64,000 nucleotides of DNA from Romboutsia_E sp900604535 (GTDB taxonomy: Bacteria; Bacillota; Clostridia; Peptostreptococcales; Peptostreptococcaceae). The notes beneath the pieces were generated by a model that saw nothing but the letters and a program-made list of their open reading frames with translations, ran no database searches and was not told the origin of the DNA. Shown here piece by piece: positions 45,444 to 54,603 of this stretch (its first letter is position 1; every line of letters starts with the position of its first letter). The DNA is taken from NCBI RefSeq assembly GCF_900604535.1, contig NZ_UWOT01000001.1, positions 248,001-312,000 on the forward strand. Reading direction: 5' to 3'. A program made the position numbers and the translations under genes.

Positions 45444-45471
45444 TTTAACATCTCCTTCTCGTAAATAATTT

Positions 45472-45523
45472 TGAAAATCATTATCATCAATTCAATTGTA
45501 GTCCTATTGGTAATCATTGTCAA
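45472..45523 (-). promoter_or_regulatory. Promoter with Fur-like boxes ahead of the feo operon
   Basis: On the minus strand TTGACA (45523-45518) and TACAAT (45500-45495) are separated by exactly 17 bases. Two Fur-like stretches flank or overlap it: GACAATGATTACCAATA in the spacer, and GATAATGATTTTCA (45486-45473) just after the start point. Both resemble half of the consensus GATAATGATAATCATTATC. Iron repression of the feo genes is therefore expected. Confidence 0.7.
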
Positions 45524-45544
45524 TTAATATTTATTTTTGATATA

Positions 45545-45576
45545 TAAAAAATGAGTTATCTCCTTTGAGATAACTC
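45545..45576 (-). terminator. Terminator after the DUF11 gene
   Basis: The arms GAGTTATCTC and GAGATAACTC surround a 4-base loop, with a T-run on the minus strand. The same core recurs in the terminator after the por gene (47258-47293). Confidence 0.8.
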
Positions 45577-45631
45577 GTTTCACTTTATAACTTATTATTT
45601 AGCTGATTTAATTAGTTGAATTTTTATTACT

Positions 45632-46549
45632 TTATTCGTCACAGCAACATATTTGTCCAGATATAATTATTCTTCTTTGATTAACTTCACCTGGTTGTAA
45701 AGTAGCAATTGTAACAGTAAGCAATCCATTAACAACACTAATATTTGGTTGTGGATCTAAATCATCACCATTTGCATCTCTAACTACTACATCACCTTCA
45801 TCAAAGCAGAATCTTGAATCAAATAAGTCTGTAACTACTACATTTGTAGCAGCTATAGTTCCTGTATTTATAAGTCTTATTGTATAAGTTAAATCATCAC
45901 CACATTCAACACATCTAACATTTCCTCTAATTGCCTTAAGTACTTCTACTCTAGCATATCTAATAGGAATATTTTGACTATCTAATTGAAGATCTTCAAC
46001 TTCATTAACTGTAACTGTAACTGTATTATCAACAGATTGAGATGCACCTACATCAGAGTTAACTTGAACTTTATAAGAGAATATAAACATGTCATTTGGA
46101 TCTAATCCTTCATTTGCAGTTATTATTAATGGATCTGTAGTTCCAACAGTAAAATCAACATCTTGATCAGTACCATTTGGAACATGAAGAACTACTTTTG
46201 CACTGTTAGGTACATATGTTGATATGTTATCTAAGTCATCTGAGATTTGTACTCCAGTTAATACTGTATCTCCTGTATTAATTACTGTAACTGTATAAAG
46301 AATTATATCTTCAGGTTCTGTAGCTTCTTTAGAAGCTGATTTAATAATTCTAAAGTCAGGATTTATTCCATTTACTATACATGTTCTAACTGGATTACTA
46401 ATAACAGAAGCTTCTTCTGCCTCCGCTTCAATTCCATCTTCAACTGGTCTATATTGATAATTTACAAATGCTACATTTCTTATTTCACATCCATCATCAC
46501 AAGTTTCTGGACATGATGTTTGTAATTTTTTCATAGTACTATCTTCCAC
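45632..46549 (-). CDS. DUF11-repeat surface-type protein
   Basis: This 305-residue protein has no signal peptide. After a Cys-rich N-terminus (about residues 10-25, CPETCDDGCEIRN) come two DUF11 (conserved repeat) units, about 65-190 and 205-300. They contain LYTVTVINTGDTVLTGVQISDDL and LTYTIRLINTGTIAATNVVVTDLFD. It ends in GQICCCDE. Such unexported, Cys-rich DUF11 proteins in clostridia are often found on spores, so a coat or exosporium role is plausible but inferred. The start is GTG behind AGAGGTGAAAG. The strong two-copy repeat and the acidic nature are directly visible. Confidence 0.78.
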   Translation of the reverse strand: MEDSTMKKLQTSCPETCDDGCEIRNVAFVNYQYRPVEDGIEAEAEEASVISNPVRTCIVNGINPDFRIIKSASKEATEPEDIILYTVTVINTGDTVLTGVQISDDLDNISTYVPNSAKVVLHVPNGTDQDVDFTVGTTDPLIITANEGLDPNDMFIFSYKVQVNSDVGASQSVDNTVTVTVNEVEDLQLDSQNIPIRYARVEVLKAIRGNVRCVECGDDLTYTIRLINTGTIAATNVVVTDLFDSRFCFDEGDVVVRDANGDDLDPQPNISVVNGLLTVTIATLQPGEVNQRRIIISGQICCCDE

Positions 46550-46668
46550 AGTACTTTCACCTCTTAATATTGTATTAGTAGTAATTACTACTTAATATAA
46601 TATATAAAATTATGTCGATAAACGTTACTATTTTTAAAATTCATGTCATAATTTATGTTTTTATGATT

Positions 46669-47145
46669 TTAATATTCAAATTTTGTAACTGAACTTACTT
46701 CAATCAAGTTATTATTTAATATTTTATAGTTTGTACTTAATACAGTGATATTTATTTCACTTACTCTATTTTTATCAAATGGTACACTATATTCATAGTT
46801 TTTATAATAATCATAATAGTGACTATGACCTTGTTTATTATAATAGATACGTAATTTTAATCTAAATCTTATAATCAAGCATTTATTATTGTGTTCTATA
46901 TAATAATCATGTAATTCTGCATTACCTTTTATAGAAAGATTATATATTTGTTGTTTATTTAAGCAAAGTTCACTAAGATCTACACAACCTTTAATACATT
47001 CAATTTGATAATAATTACATCTATGAATTTGAATTGATTCTGTATTGCTTTCTGTGATCTTAGTAATTATCTGGTCTGAATTATTATATGAATAAACAAC
47101 TTGTGCTTTATTTTTTAATACACAGTCATCGGATTTTTCAACCAT
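46669..47145 (-). CDS. Unknown protein, neighbour of the DUF11 gene
   Basis: This 158-residue soluble protein has no signal peptide and no recognised domain. The sequence is rich in Tyr, Asn and Ile, with probable beta strands. Its N-terminus (CVLKNKAQVVYSYNN) echoes the same region of the DUF11 protein (CEIRNVAFVNYQYR), so the two may belong to one small family of spore or surface proteins. The start has AAAGGAGAATAATT. It is on the same strand as the DUF11 gene, 119 bases upstream. The gap contains the dyad GTAGTAATTACTAC near 46575. Confidence 0.6.
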   Translation of the reverse strand: MVEKSDDCVLKNKAQVVYSYNNSDQIITKITESNTESIQIHRCNYYQIECIKGCVDLSELCLNKQQIYNLSIKGNAELHDYYIEHNNKCLIIRFRLKLRIYYNKQGHSHYYDYYKNYEYSVPFDKNRVSEINITVLSTNYKILNNNLIEVSSVTKFEY

Positions 47146-47255
47146 AATTATTCTCCTTTAAGTATAATTACTTTAATTTGGATTAATTTAGATATAATTA
47201 TCCCCTATATAATATACAAATTGTTGCAGATTTGTTACTTATTTTACATAAAAGC

Positions 47256-47293
47256 AAAAAAAGAGCTATCTCTTAATGAGATAACTCTTTTTT
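47256..47293 (-). terminator. Terminator after the pyruvate oxidoreductase gene
   Basis: The arms AAAAAGAGTTATCTC and GAGATAGCTCTTTTT (minus strand, one G-U) enclose a 5-base loop, followed by a U-run. The core matches the terminator after the DUF11 gene. Confidence 0.8.
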
Positions 47294-47306
47294 ATATATT
47301 AAGATT

Positions 47307-50300
47307 TTAGTGAACTAACTCGTAGCTAGCTAATCTCTTATAACTTTCTAATCTTTCTTTAGCACTTTGTTCAGCTTGAGCAAATAATTCTTCAGCTACA
47401 TCTGGGAATTGTTTTGCAACAGCAGAGTATCTTACTTGATTTAATAAGAATTCTCTGAAGCTTTCAGTTGGCTCTTTAGAGTCTAAGCTGAATGGATTCT
47501 TACCAGATGCTTGTAATTCTGGGTTGAATCTGTATAAATGCCAGTATCCAGCTTTAACAGCTTTATTTTCGTTTTCTACACTACGTCCCATACCTTCTTT
47601 TAATCCGTGAGATATACATGGAGCGTAGCAGATTATTAATGATGGTCCATCATATTTTTCAGCTTCTACTATAGCTTTCATGAATTGGTTCTTATCTGCA
47701 CCCATAGCTACTTGTGCTACGTATACATTTCCATAAGACATTGCCATCATACCAAGGTCTTTCTTTCTAGTTCTCTTTCCAGCAGCAGCGAACTTAGCCA
47801 TTGCAGCAACTGGAGTTGACTTAGAAGATTGTCCTCCTGTATTTGAGTAAATTTCTGTATCGAATACAAGAACATTTACATTTTCACCTGATGCAAGAAC
47901 ATGGTCTACACCACCGTAACCGATATCATATGCCCAACCGTCTCCACCAAGGATCCATTGAGATCTCTTAATTAAGTAATCTTCTCTTTCTTTTATTTCT
48001 TCAACTAAAGCTTTAACTTCAGCATTTTCTATATTGTGAGAGTTTGCTAATACTGCACTTACTTTAGCACTTGCAGCCTTAGAAGCTTCTCCATCTTCTT
48101 TAGCATCTAACCAAGCAGTAAATGCTTCTCTTGCTTCATCACATATATCCATAGCTAATAAGCTTTCCATATTTTCAGCTATTTTAGCTCTTATATGTTT
48201 AACTGCTAAATACATACCATATCCGAATTCAGCATTGTCTTCGAATAATGAGTTTGCCCAAGCAGGACCTTTACCTTCATGGTTAATTGTATATGGAGAT
48301 GATGGGTATGAACCACCCCAAATTGAAGAACATCCAGTAGCATTAGCTATCATCATTCTATCTCCAAATAATTGAGTTACGTTTTTGATGTATGCAGTTT
48401 CACCACATCCAGCACAAGCTCCTGAGAACTCATGTAATGGTTGTCTGAACTGACTTCCTTTTACAGTTGTTGGTGCCATTATGTCACCTTTTGGAGCAAC
48501 TTTTTTATGATCAGCTGCGAATGCCCAGTTATCAACTTCTTGTAATTGACTTTCAAGAGGCTTCATAACTAAAGCTTTATCTTTAGCTGGACATATGTCA
48601 GCACAGTTTCCACATCCTGTACAGTCCATTGGACTTAATTGTATTCTATATTGTAATCCTTCGAATCCTTTACCTATAGCTTTTTTAGCATTAAATGATT
48701 CTGGAGCATTTTGTAATTCTTCTTCATTTACAAGAACTGGTCTTATACATGAATGAGGACATATGAATGAACATTGGTTACATTGGATACAGTTTTCTAA
48801 TATCCATTCAGGAACATTAACAGCTATACCACGTTTTTCGTAAGCAGCTGTACCATGTGGCATAGTACCATCTTCTAAACCTTCATTAAATGCAGATACA
48901 GGTAATTTGTTACCTTGTTGTGCAGTTATAGGTCTTAATATATTTTTGATGAAGTATGGTTCTTCAACTTTTTCAACCTTTTCATCATTTGCATTAGCCC
49001 ACTCAGCTGGAACTTCAACTTTAACTAAAGAGTTTATACCTCTTTCAACAGCTTCGTAGTTCATGTTAACAACTTTTTCACCTTTTTTACCGTAAGCTTT
49101 AGCTATAGAATCTTTTAAGTATTCTACTGCTTGTTCTACTGGTATTATGTTTGCTAACTTGAAGAATGCAGATTGCATTATCATGTTTATTCTATTTCCA
49201 AGCCCTATTTCTTGAGCTATCTTAGTAGCATTTACAGTGTAGAACTCTATGTTATTTTGAGCTATAAATTGCTTTAAGTGAGCTGGTAAATGTTCTTCAA
49301 GACCAGCTTGATCCCATATTGTATTTAATACAAATGTTCCACCTTTTTTAAGACCTTCTAATAATCCATCATATTGATATACATAAGCTTGAGTATGACA
49401 TGCTATGTAATCAGCTTCGTCTATTAGGTAAGTTGATCTTATTGGCTCATCACCGAATCTTAAGTGAGACATTGTTACCCCACCAGATTTTTTAGAGTCA
49501 TAATCGAAGTATGCTTGTACATATTTCTTAGTATTATCACCTATTATTTTTATAGCTTGTTTATTAGCTCCAACTGTACCGTCAGATCCTAATCCCCAGA
49601 ACTTACATCTTACAGTTCCTGGAACCGCAACTTTTAATGGTTCTGATAATTCTAATGATCTGAAAGTAACGTCATCGTCTATACCTACTGTGAAGTTATT
49701 TTTTGGATTTTCTGAAGCTAAGTTATCAAATACAGTTTTTATTTCTGTTGGAGTAGTATCTTTTGATCCTAATCCATATATTCCACCTATTATCATAGGA
49801 GCATTTTCTTTATTGTAGTATGCAGAACGTACGTCTAAGTATAATGGTTCTCCTGGAGCACCTGGTTCCTTAGTTCTGTCTAATACACATATTCTTTCAA
49901 CTGTGCTTGGTATAGCATCCATTAAATGTTCTATTGAGAATGGTCTGTATAAGTGAACTTTTACTAAACCTACTTTTTGACCTTGTGCATTTAATGCATC
50001 AACAGTTTCTTCTATAGTTTCTGTTACAGAACCCATAGCTATTATTATGTTAGTAGCATCTTCTGCTCCATAATAATTGAATAATCCGTATTTTCTTCCT
50101 GTTAAGTCGCTCATTTTGTTCATGTATTTTTCAACTATTCCAACTATATCTTCATAGTATCTATTTGAACTTTCTCTAGTTTGGAAGTATACATCTGGGT
50201 TTTGAGCTGTACCACGAGTTACAGGATGATTTGGAGATAAAGCTCTATCTCTGAAAGCTTGTAAAGCTTCTCTATTTAATAAACTTGCGTAATCTTCATT

Positions 50301-50861
50301 TTCTAATAATTCAACTTTTTGGATTTCGTGAGAAGTTCTGAATCCATCAAAGAAGTTTATAAATGGTAATCTACCTTCGATTGCTGCTAAGTGAGCAACT
50401 GGAGATATATCAGCTACCTCTTGAACAGAACCTGATGCTAACATAACACATCCAGTTTGTCTTGCAGCCATAACGTCTTGGTGATCACCGAATATAGATA
50501 AAGCTTGAGCAGCTAATGCACGAGCACTAACATGGAATACCCCCGGTAAAAGCTCTCCAGCTGTTTTATACATATTTGGTATCATTAATAATAAACCTTG
50601 TGAAGCTGTGAATGTAGTTGTTAAAGCACCTGCTTGTAATGAACCATGGAATGTTCCAGCAGCACCTGCTTCAGATTGCATCTCTACAACACTTACTTTT
50701 TGCCCGAAGATATTTTTTCTACCTTGAGCTGACCATTCATCTACAACTTCTGCCATTGTTGAAGATGGAGTGATTGGGAATATAGCAGCTACTTCTGTAA
50801 ATGCATATGCAACGTGAGCAGCAGCTGTATTACCATCAACTGTTTTCATGAATTTTGCCAT
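47307..50861 (-). CDS. nifJ: Pyruvate:ferredoxin (flavodoxin) oxidoreductase, single-chain
   Basis: This 1184-residue enzyme turns pyruvate and CoA into acetyl-CoA, CO2 and reduced ferredoxin, central to anaerobic fermentation. The chain has, in order, the pyruvate-binding alpha region (TASQGLLLMIPNMYK), the gamma-type domain, two 4Fe-4S clusters (CIQCNQCSFICP and CTGCGNCADICP), a further cluster, and the TPP domain with CAGCGETAY and GDGWAYDIGYGG. All clusters seem intact. The start ATG has AAGGAGGATTACGTAGT. The 270 bases upstream hold no gene. Codon use is that of a highly expressed gene. Confidence 0.97.
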   Translation of the reverse strand: MAKFMKTVDGNTAAAHVAYAFTEVAAIFPITPSSTMAEVVDEWSAQGRKNIFGQKVSVVEMQSEAGAAGTFHGSLQAGALTTTFTASQGLLLMIPNMYKTAGELLPGVFHVSARALAAQALSIFGDHQDVMAARQTGCVMLASGSVQEVADISPVAHLAAIEGRLPFINFFDGFRTSHEIQKVELLENEDYASLLNREALQAFRDRALSPNHPVTRGTAQNPDVYFQTRESSNRYYEDIVGIVEKYMNKMSDLTGRKYGLFNYYGAEDATNIIIAMGSVTETIEETVDALNAQGQKVGLVKVHLYRPFSIEHLMDAIPSTVERICVLDRTKEPGAPGEPLYLDVRSAYYNKENAPMIIGGIYGLGSKDTTPTEIKTVFDNLASENPKNNFTVGIDDDVTFRSLELSEPLKVAVPGTVRCKFWGLGSDGTVGANKQAIKIIGDNTKKYVQAYFDYDSKKSGGVTMSHLRFGDEPIRSTYLIDEADYIACHTQAYVYQYDGLLEGLKKGGTFVLNTIWDQAGLEEHLPAHLKQFIAQNNIEFYTVNATKIAQEIGLGNRINMIMQSAFFKLANIIPVEQAVEYLKDSIAKAYGKKGEKVVNMNYEAVERGINSLVKVEVPAEWANANDEKVEKVEEPYFIKNILRPITAQQGNKLPVSAFNEGLEDGTMPHGTAAYEKRGIAVNVPEWILENCIQCNQCSFICPHSCIRPVLVNEEELQNAPESFNAKKAIGKGFEGLQYRIQLSPMDCTGCGNCADICPAKDKALVMKPLESQLQEVDNWAFAADHKKVAPKGDIMAPTTVKGSQFRQPLHEFSGACAGCGETAYIKNVTQLFGDRMMIANATGCSSIWGGSYPSSPYTINHEGKGPAWANSLFEDNAEFGYGMYLAVKHIRAKIAENMESLLAMDICDEAREAFTAWLDAKEDGEASKAASAKVSAVLANSHNIENAEVKALVEEIKEREDYLIKRSQWILGGDGWAYDIGYGGVDHVLASGENVNVLVFDTEIYSNTGGQSSKSTPVAAMAKFAAAGKRTRKKDLGMMAMSYGNVYVAQVAMGADKNQFMKAIVEAEKYDGPSLIICYAPCISHGLKEGMGRSVENENKAVKAGYWHLYRFNPELQASGKNPFSLDSKEPTESFREFLLNQVRYSAVAKQFPDVAEELFAQAEQSAKERLESYKRLASYELVH

Positions 50862-51134
50862 ACTACGTAATCCTCCTTAATATATTACTACAAATGTAAT
50901 CTTTGTGAGGTAAATATTTGTTCTATGTATTTTGCACACAATTATCTCACTGATTAAACCAATTCTACATAATGGGATAAAATCCTTCTATTCTTTTTAA
51001 ACTTCTCAGTTATTAAGAAATTTAAGATATCTTCTTCTATTAATCAAATAATCATAATATGATATACCCATATATGTTTTATTTTAAACCTTTTTCAAAA
51101 ATTTATTTGTATTCTTAATTAATAAAAAATATTT

Positions 51135-51809
51135 TTAATATCCACCGTCAGATACTTCATCTCCACTTACTATAGCTATAGATGCACTTGCACCTATTCT
51201 ACTAGCTCCAGCATTTATAACAGCATCTGCGTCTTTTTTACATCTAACTCCACCTGATGCTTTTACTCCAATGTGTGGACCTACTGTATCTCTCATTAAC
51301 TTGATGTCCTCTGGAGTTGAACCACCTGTTCCAAATCCTGTAGAAGTTTTTACATAGTCAGTTCCAGCTTTTACAGCTAGTTCACAAGCTATCTTCTTTT
51401 CTTCATCAGTTAAGTAGCAAGTTTCTATTATTACTTTTACTAAAGCATTTTTATTTGCAGCATCTACAACTGCTTTTATATCTTTTTCAACTAAGTCATA
51501 ATTTTTATCTTTTAAAGCACCTATGTTTATAACCATATCTACTTCATCTGCACCTTTAGCTATTGCATCCTTTGTTTCAAATGCTTTAACTTCTGGTGTG
51601 TTAGCACCTAAAGGGAAGCCTATTACTGTACATACTTTAACATTAGATCCTTCTAACTCTTTTTTTGCTAACTCTACGTGAGTAGGATTTATACATACAG
51701 AAAAGAAATTATGTTCTTTTGCTTCGTTACAAACTTTTATAACATCTTCTTTTGTAGTCGTAGCTTTTAAAACTGTATGATCTATCATGTTTGCTATTTT
51801 ATTAGTCAT
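51135..51809 (-). CDS. deoC: Deoxyribose-phosphate aldolase DeoC
   Basis: DeoC splits 2-deoxyribose-5-phosphate into glyceraldehyde-3-phosphate and acetaldehyde, in deoxynucleoside breakdown. The 224-residue protein has the catalytic Lys in YVKTSTGFG and a second in GVKASGGVR. The N-terminal region IDHTVLKATTT and EVDMVINIGALK also match. No deoR, deoB or nucleoside phosphorylase is adjacent, so it is a stand-alone copy. It starts behind AAGGAGACTTAAT. Confidence 0.96.
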   Translation of the reverse strand: MTNKIANMIDHTVLKATTTKEDVIKVCNEAKEHNFFSVCINPTHVELAKKELEGSNVKVCTVIGFPLGANTPEVKAFETKDAIAKGADEVDMVINIGALKDKNYDLVEKDIKAVVDAANKNALVKVIIETCYLTDEEKKIACELAVKAGTDYVKTSTGFGTGGSTPEDIKLMRDTVGPHIGVKASGGVRCKKDADAVINAGASRIGASASIAIVSGDEVSDGGY

Positions 51810-52033
51810 ATTAAGTCTCCTTCTTTAATCAGTAATTTAGTACATACTATATATTACCACATTTTGGATACCTTTTAAAATTATGTTTATTAATAAATTG
51901 TATTAAGTTTATTAATAATTTATATAAAATATATTTTCCATAATAGAATTAATTATTATAAAATTTAGTAATATAAATTTTACCTGAATTAATAATATAA
52001 CTTTGAGTACTTTTTTTAAAGTAGGCACTTTTT

Positions 52034-52095
52034 TTGTATATAGTATACAAAAGTATACCTCCTATATTTTTAGATATCACCTTTTATGGTATAAT
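52034..52095 (+). promoter_or_regulatory. Promoter and possible operator of the hxlR gene
   Basis: An extended -10, TGGTATAAT, ends at 52095, about 50 bases before the start codon. Upstream, TTGTATA-TAG-TATACAA (52034-52050) is a perfect inverted repeat, and AGTATAC occurs twice 10 bases apart (52042 and 52052), one helical turn. Such spacing fits a dimeric winged-helix regulator, perhaps the HxlR protein itself. The rest of the 336-base gap from deoC has no gene. Confidence 0.5.
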
Positions 52096-52145
52096 ATAAA
52101 ATATCAACTTTACAAAATAACTATTAATTTAAGAGGTGTTATATA

Positions 52146-52532
52146 ATGAGTTCAGAAGTTTCATTTCACAGCAAATGTCACAAAAATAATAGCTGTGCTA
52201 AATATAATACTTGTCCAATGTTTTTATTTCATAAATTAGTTTCAGGGAAATGGAAACTTCTAATACTTTGGTATTTAAGTGACGGTTGTTTAAGATTTAG
52301 CGAATTAAAGAAAAAATTGCCAGAAGTTACACAGAAAATGTTAACAAATCAATTAAGAAGTTTAGAAAATGATAAACTTATAACTAGAAAAGTTTATGCT
52401 GTAATACCACCAAAAGTAGAGTACAGCTTAAGCGAAATGGGTGAAAAAATGATTCCCTTATTAGAAAACATGTATGCATACGGAATTGACTACTTAAAAT
52501 CTTCTAATGTTAATGATTCTACTAACGAATAA
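52146..52532 (+). CDS. HxlR-family winged-helix regulator
   Basis: This 128-residue HxlR regulator has the core LVSGKWKLLILWYLSDGCLRFSELKKKLPEVTQKMLTNQLRSLENDKLI, and the wing in VPPKVEYSLSEMGEKMIPLL. Many family members respond to thiol stress or reactive aldehydes through a Cys near the N-terminus; here CHKNNSCAKYNTCPMF gives three, a good candidate sensor, although it is unproven. The gene stands alone and runs opposite to deoC and pduL. The start has AAGAGGTGTTATATA. Confidence 0.92.
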   Translation: MSSEVSFHSKCHKNNSCAKYNTCPMFLFHKLVSGKWKLLILWYLSDGCLRFSELKKKLPEVTQKMLTNQLRSLENDKLITRKVYAVIPPKVEYSLSEMGEKMIPLLENMYAYGIDYLKSSNVNDSTNE

Positions 52533-52625
52533 GCACTTCTCTATATCAAAATCAATCTAGTTAAAATAATTTCATTTATAGCTTAATCTATAAAATTTTT
52601 AATCCTAACTATAAAGTGTATAAAC

Positions 52626-52675
52626 AAAAATCCTAGTCATTTACAACATATTTTAGTTGCATGACTAGGATTTTT
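52626..52675. terminator. Bidirectional terminator between hxlR and pduL
   Basis: The 15-base arms AAAAATCCTAGTCAT and ATGACTAGGATTTTT, with T-runs outside, lie between the two convergent genes. The loop is 20 bases. Confidence 0.8.
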
Positions 52676-52696
52676 TATAAAGTTATTTAAAGTAGA

Positions 52697-53263
52697 TTAT
52701 TTTACTAACTCTACTAAGTCTCCATTTCTTACACCAGCAGCGTTTCCTTCTTCCATGTCAACGTGCATTTCTAAAGCGAATTTTTCACTAGCTCTAACTA
52801 ATACATTTTCGAACACTACAGCTCTTGGTCCAAAAGTTCTAACACTTACTATATCCTTATCTTTAACACCGAATTTTTCAGCATCTTCTAAGCTCATATG
52901 TATGTGTCTAGCTGCAACTATAGTTCCTTCTGGCATTTCAACTTCACCTTTAGGTCCTACTAATTTTAATCCTGGAGTTCCTGCTATATCTCCTGATTCT
53001 TTTATTGGAGCTTTTACTCCTAAAGCAAATCCATCAGTTAAAGATATTTCAACTTGAGTAGCTGGTCTAGCTGGTCCTAAAACTCTAACTCCTTTTATAG
53101 TTCCTTTTGGTCCTACTAAGTCAACTTTTTCTTCACAGGCAAATTGTCCTGGTTGAGATAATGGCTTTAATTCAGTTAATTGATGTCCTTCTCCGAATAA
53201 AGCATCTATGTCTGCTTGACTTAAATGTATATGTCTGTTTGATAAAGCTATTGGTAATTTCAT
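52697..53263 (-). CDS. pduL: Phosphate propanoyltransferase PduL (phosphotransacylase)
   Basis: PduL turns acyl-CoA and phosphate into acyl phosphate and CoA. The 188-residue protein shows the zinc-binding motifs NRHIHLS (near residue 9), ARHIHMS (about 118) and MHVDMEEGN (about 168). It lacks an N-terminal microcompartment-targeting extension, and there are no compartment shell genes nearby. It probably acts as a free phosphotransacetylase for ATP formation from acetyl-CoA, which would fit the por gene close by. The start has AGGAGGATACAAA. Confidence 0.92.
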   Translation of the reverse strand: MKLPIALSNRHIHLSQADIDALFGEGHQLTELKPLSQPGQFACEEKVDLVGPKGTIKGVRVLGPARPATQVEISLTDGFALGVKAPIKESGDIAGTPGLKLVGPKGEVEMPEGTIVAARHIHMSLEDAEKFGVKDKDIVSVRTFGPRAVVFENVLVRASEKFALEMHVDMEEGNAAGVRNGDLVELVK

Positions 53264-53343
53264 TTTGTATCCTCCTACAAATTTTATAAAATATTCACTC
53301 TAATTATACATAAAAATAATCCTAAAATCAAACAGTATATAAA

Positions 53344-54603
53344 TTATTTTGACAACTCTTTAAGTAAATCAAAATAACCAGGGAAAGATATATTTATGCA
53401 TAATTCGTTATCTAATTTAACATTTCCATCACTTATTAAGTTTGCTATAGAGAAAGCCATAGCTATTCTATGATCTTTAAATGTTTCAATATGAGCGCCT
53501 TTTAACTTTGATTTTCCCTTGATTATCATTCCATCTTCTAATTCTTCTATATCTGCACCCATATTTTTTAAATTATCTACCATTGCTTTTATTCTGTTAC
53601 TTTCTTTTACTTTTAATTCATGAGCATCTTTTATTATTGTTGTTCCTTCACATTGAGTTGCAAGAACTGCAATTACTGGTATCTCATCTATAAGCCTTGG
53701 TATAATTTCTCTATCAATAGTTGTTGCTTGAAGTTCTTTAGTGTATTTTACAAGTAAATCTCCAACAACTTCTCCACCAACAAATCTTTTATTTAGAATT
53801 TCTATATTACCATTCATTTTTTTTACTACATCTAGTATTCCAGTTCTAGTCTCATTTAATCCAACATTTTTTATAAGAACTTCTGAACCTTCACTAATTA
53901 AAGCTCCAACTATTATAAATGCCGCTGAAGAAATATCTCCAGGAACATATATATCTTGGTTAAATAATTCATCTACTGGATTTATTTTTATTTTCAAATC
54001 ATCAACACTTATATTTGCTCCAAAAGATTTAAGCATTATTTCTGTGTGGTTTCTAGATTTCACTTTTTCATGTATTATACTCTCTCCATCAGCATAAAGA
54101 CTAGCAAGTATTAAAGCAGATTTTACTTGAGCTGATGCTACTGGCATATGATAATCTATTGCTTTTAAATTTCCTCCATGTATAGTTATTGGAGTATAAT
54201 TTGCATCATCTTTTCCTTGAATTGTACATCCCATCTGTTTAAGAGGGTCTGTAACTCTTTTCATAGGTCTTTTGCCTATTGATTCATCACCAATTAAAGT
54301 TGATTCAAAATTATTTCCTGCTAAAATTCCCATCATAAGTCTTATAGTTGTTCCAGAGTTTCCAACATCTAAAATATCATTAGGCTTTTTTAAATCTTTT
54401 AAACCATTACCTTTTACAAAAACGTCTTTTCCTTGTATATCAATATCTACACCCATTTTTCTAAAACATGAAATGGTACTTAAACAATCTTGCCCCATTA
54501 AGAAGTTACTAATTTTATTATTCCCTTTTGATATAGATGAAAACATTATTGCTCTATGTGATATTGACTTATCCCCTATAAGTTCAAAACTTCCTCTAAG
54601 CAT
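53344..54603 (-). CDS. aroA: 3-phosphoshikimate 1-carboxyvinyltransferase (EPSP synthase)
   Basis: AroA joins PEP to shikimate-3-phosphate in the shikimate pathway. The 419-residue enzyme has GDKSISHRAIMFSSI at the N-terminus (catalytic Lys), LDVGNSGTTIRLMMGIL, and KESNRIKAM and DHRIAMAFSI near the end. It overlaps the end of aroB by 8 bases, showing translational coupling. The start ATG at 54603 has AAGGAGTCAAAGA. Confidence 0.96.
   Translation of the reverse strand: MLRGSFELIGDKSISHRAIMFSSISKGNNKISNFLMGQDCLSTISCFRKMGVDIDIQGKDVFVKGNGLKDLKKPNDILDVGNSGTTIRLMMGILAGNNFESTLIGDESIGKRPMKRVTDPLKQMGCTIQGKDDANYTPITIHGGNLKAIDYHMPVASAQVKSALILASLYADGESIIHEKVKSRNHTEIMLKSFGANISVDDLKIKINPVDELFNQDIYVPGDISSAAFIIVGALISEGSEVLIKNVGLNETRTGILDVVKKMNGNIEILNKRFVGGEVVGDLLVKYTKELQATTIDREIIPRLIDEIPVIAVLATQCEGTTIIKDAHELKVKESNRIKAMVDNLKNMGADIEELEDGMIIKGKSKLKGAHIETFKDHRIAMAFSIANLISDGNVKLDNELCINISFPGYFDLLKELSK

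Noticed and set aside
50862..51134. Rex-like site (TTGTGTGCAAAATACATAGAACAA) ahead of the pyruvate oxidoreductase gene
   Set aside because: It does not match the TTGTTAANNNNTTAACAA type well enough, and no clear promoter could be placed beside it. The region has no gene.
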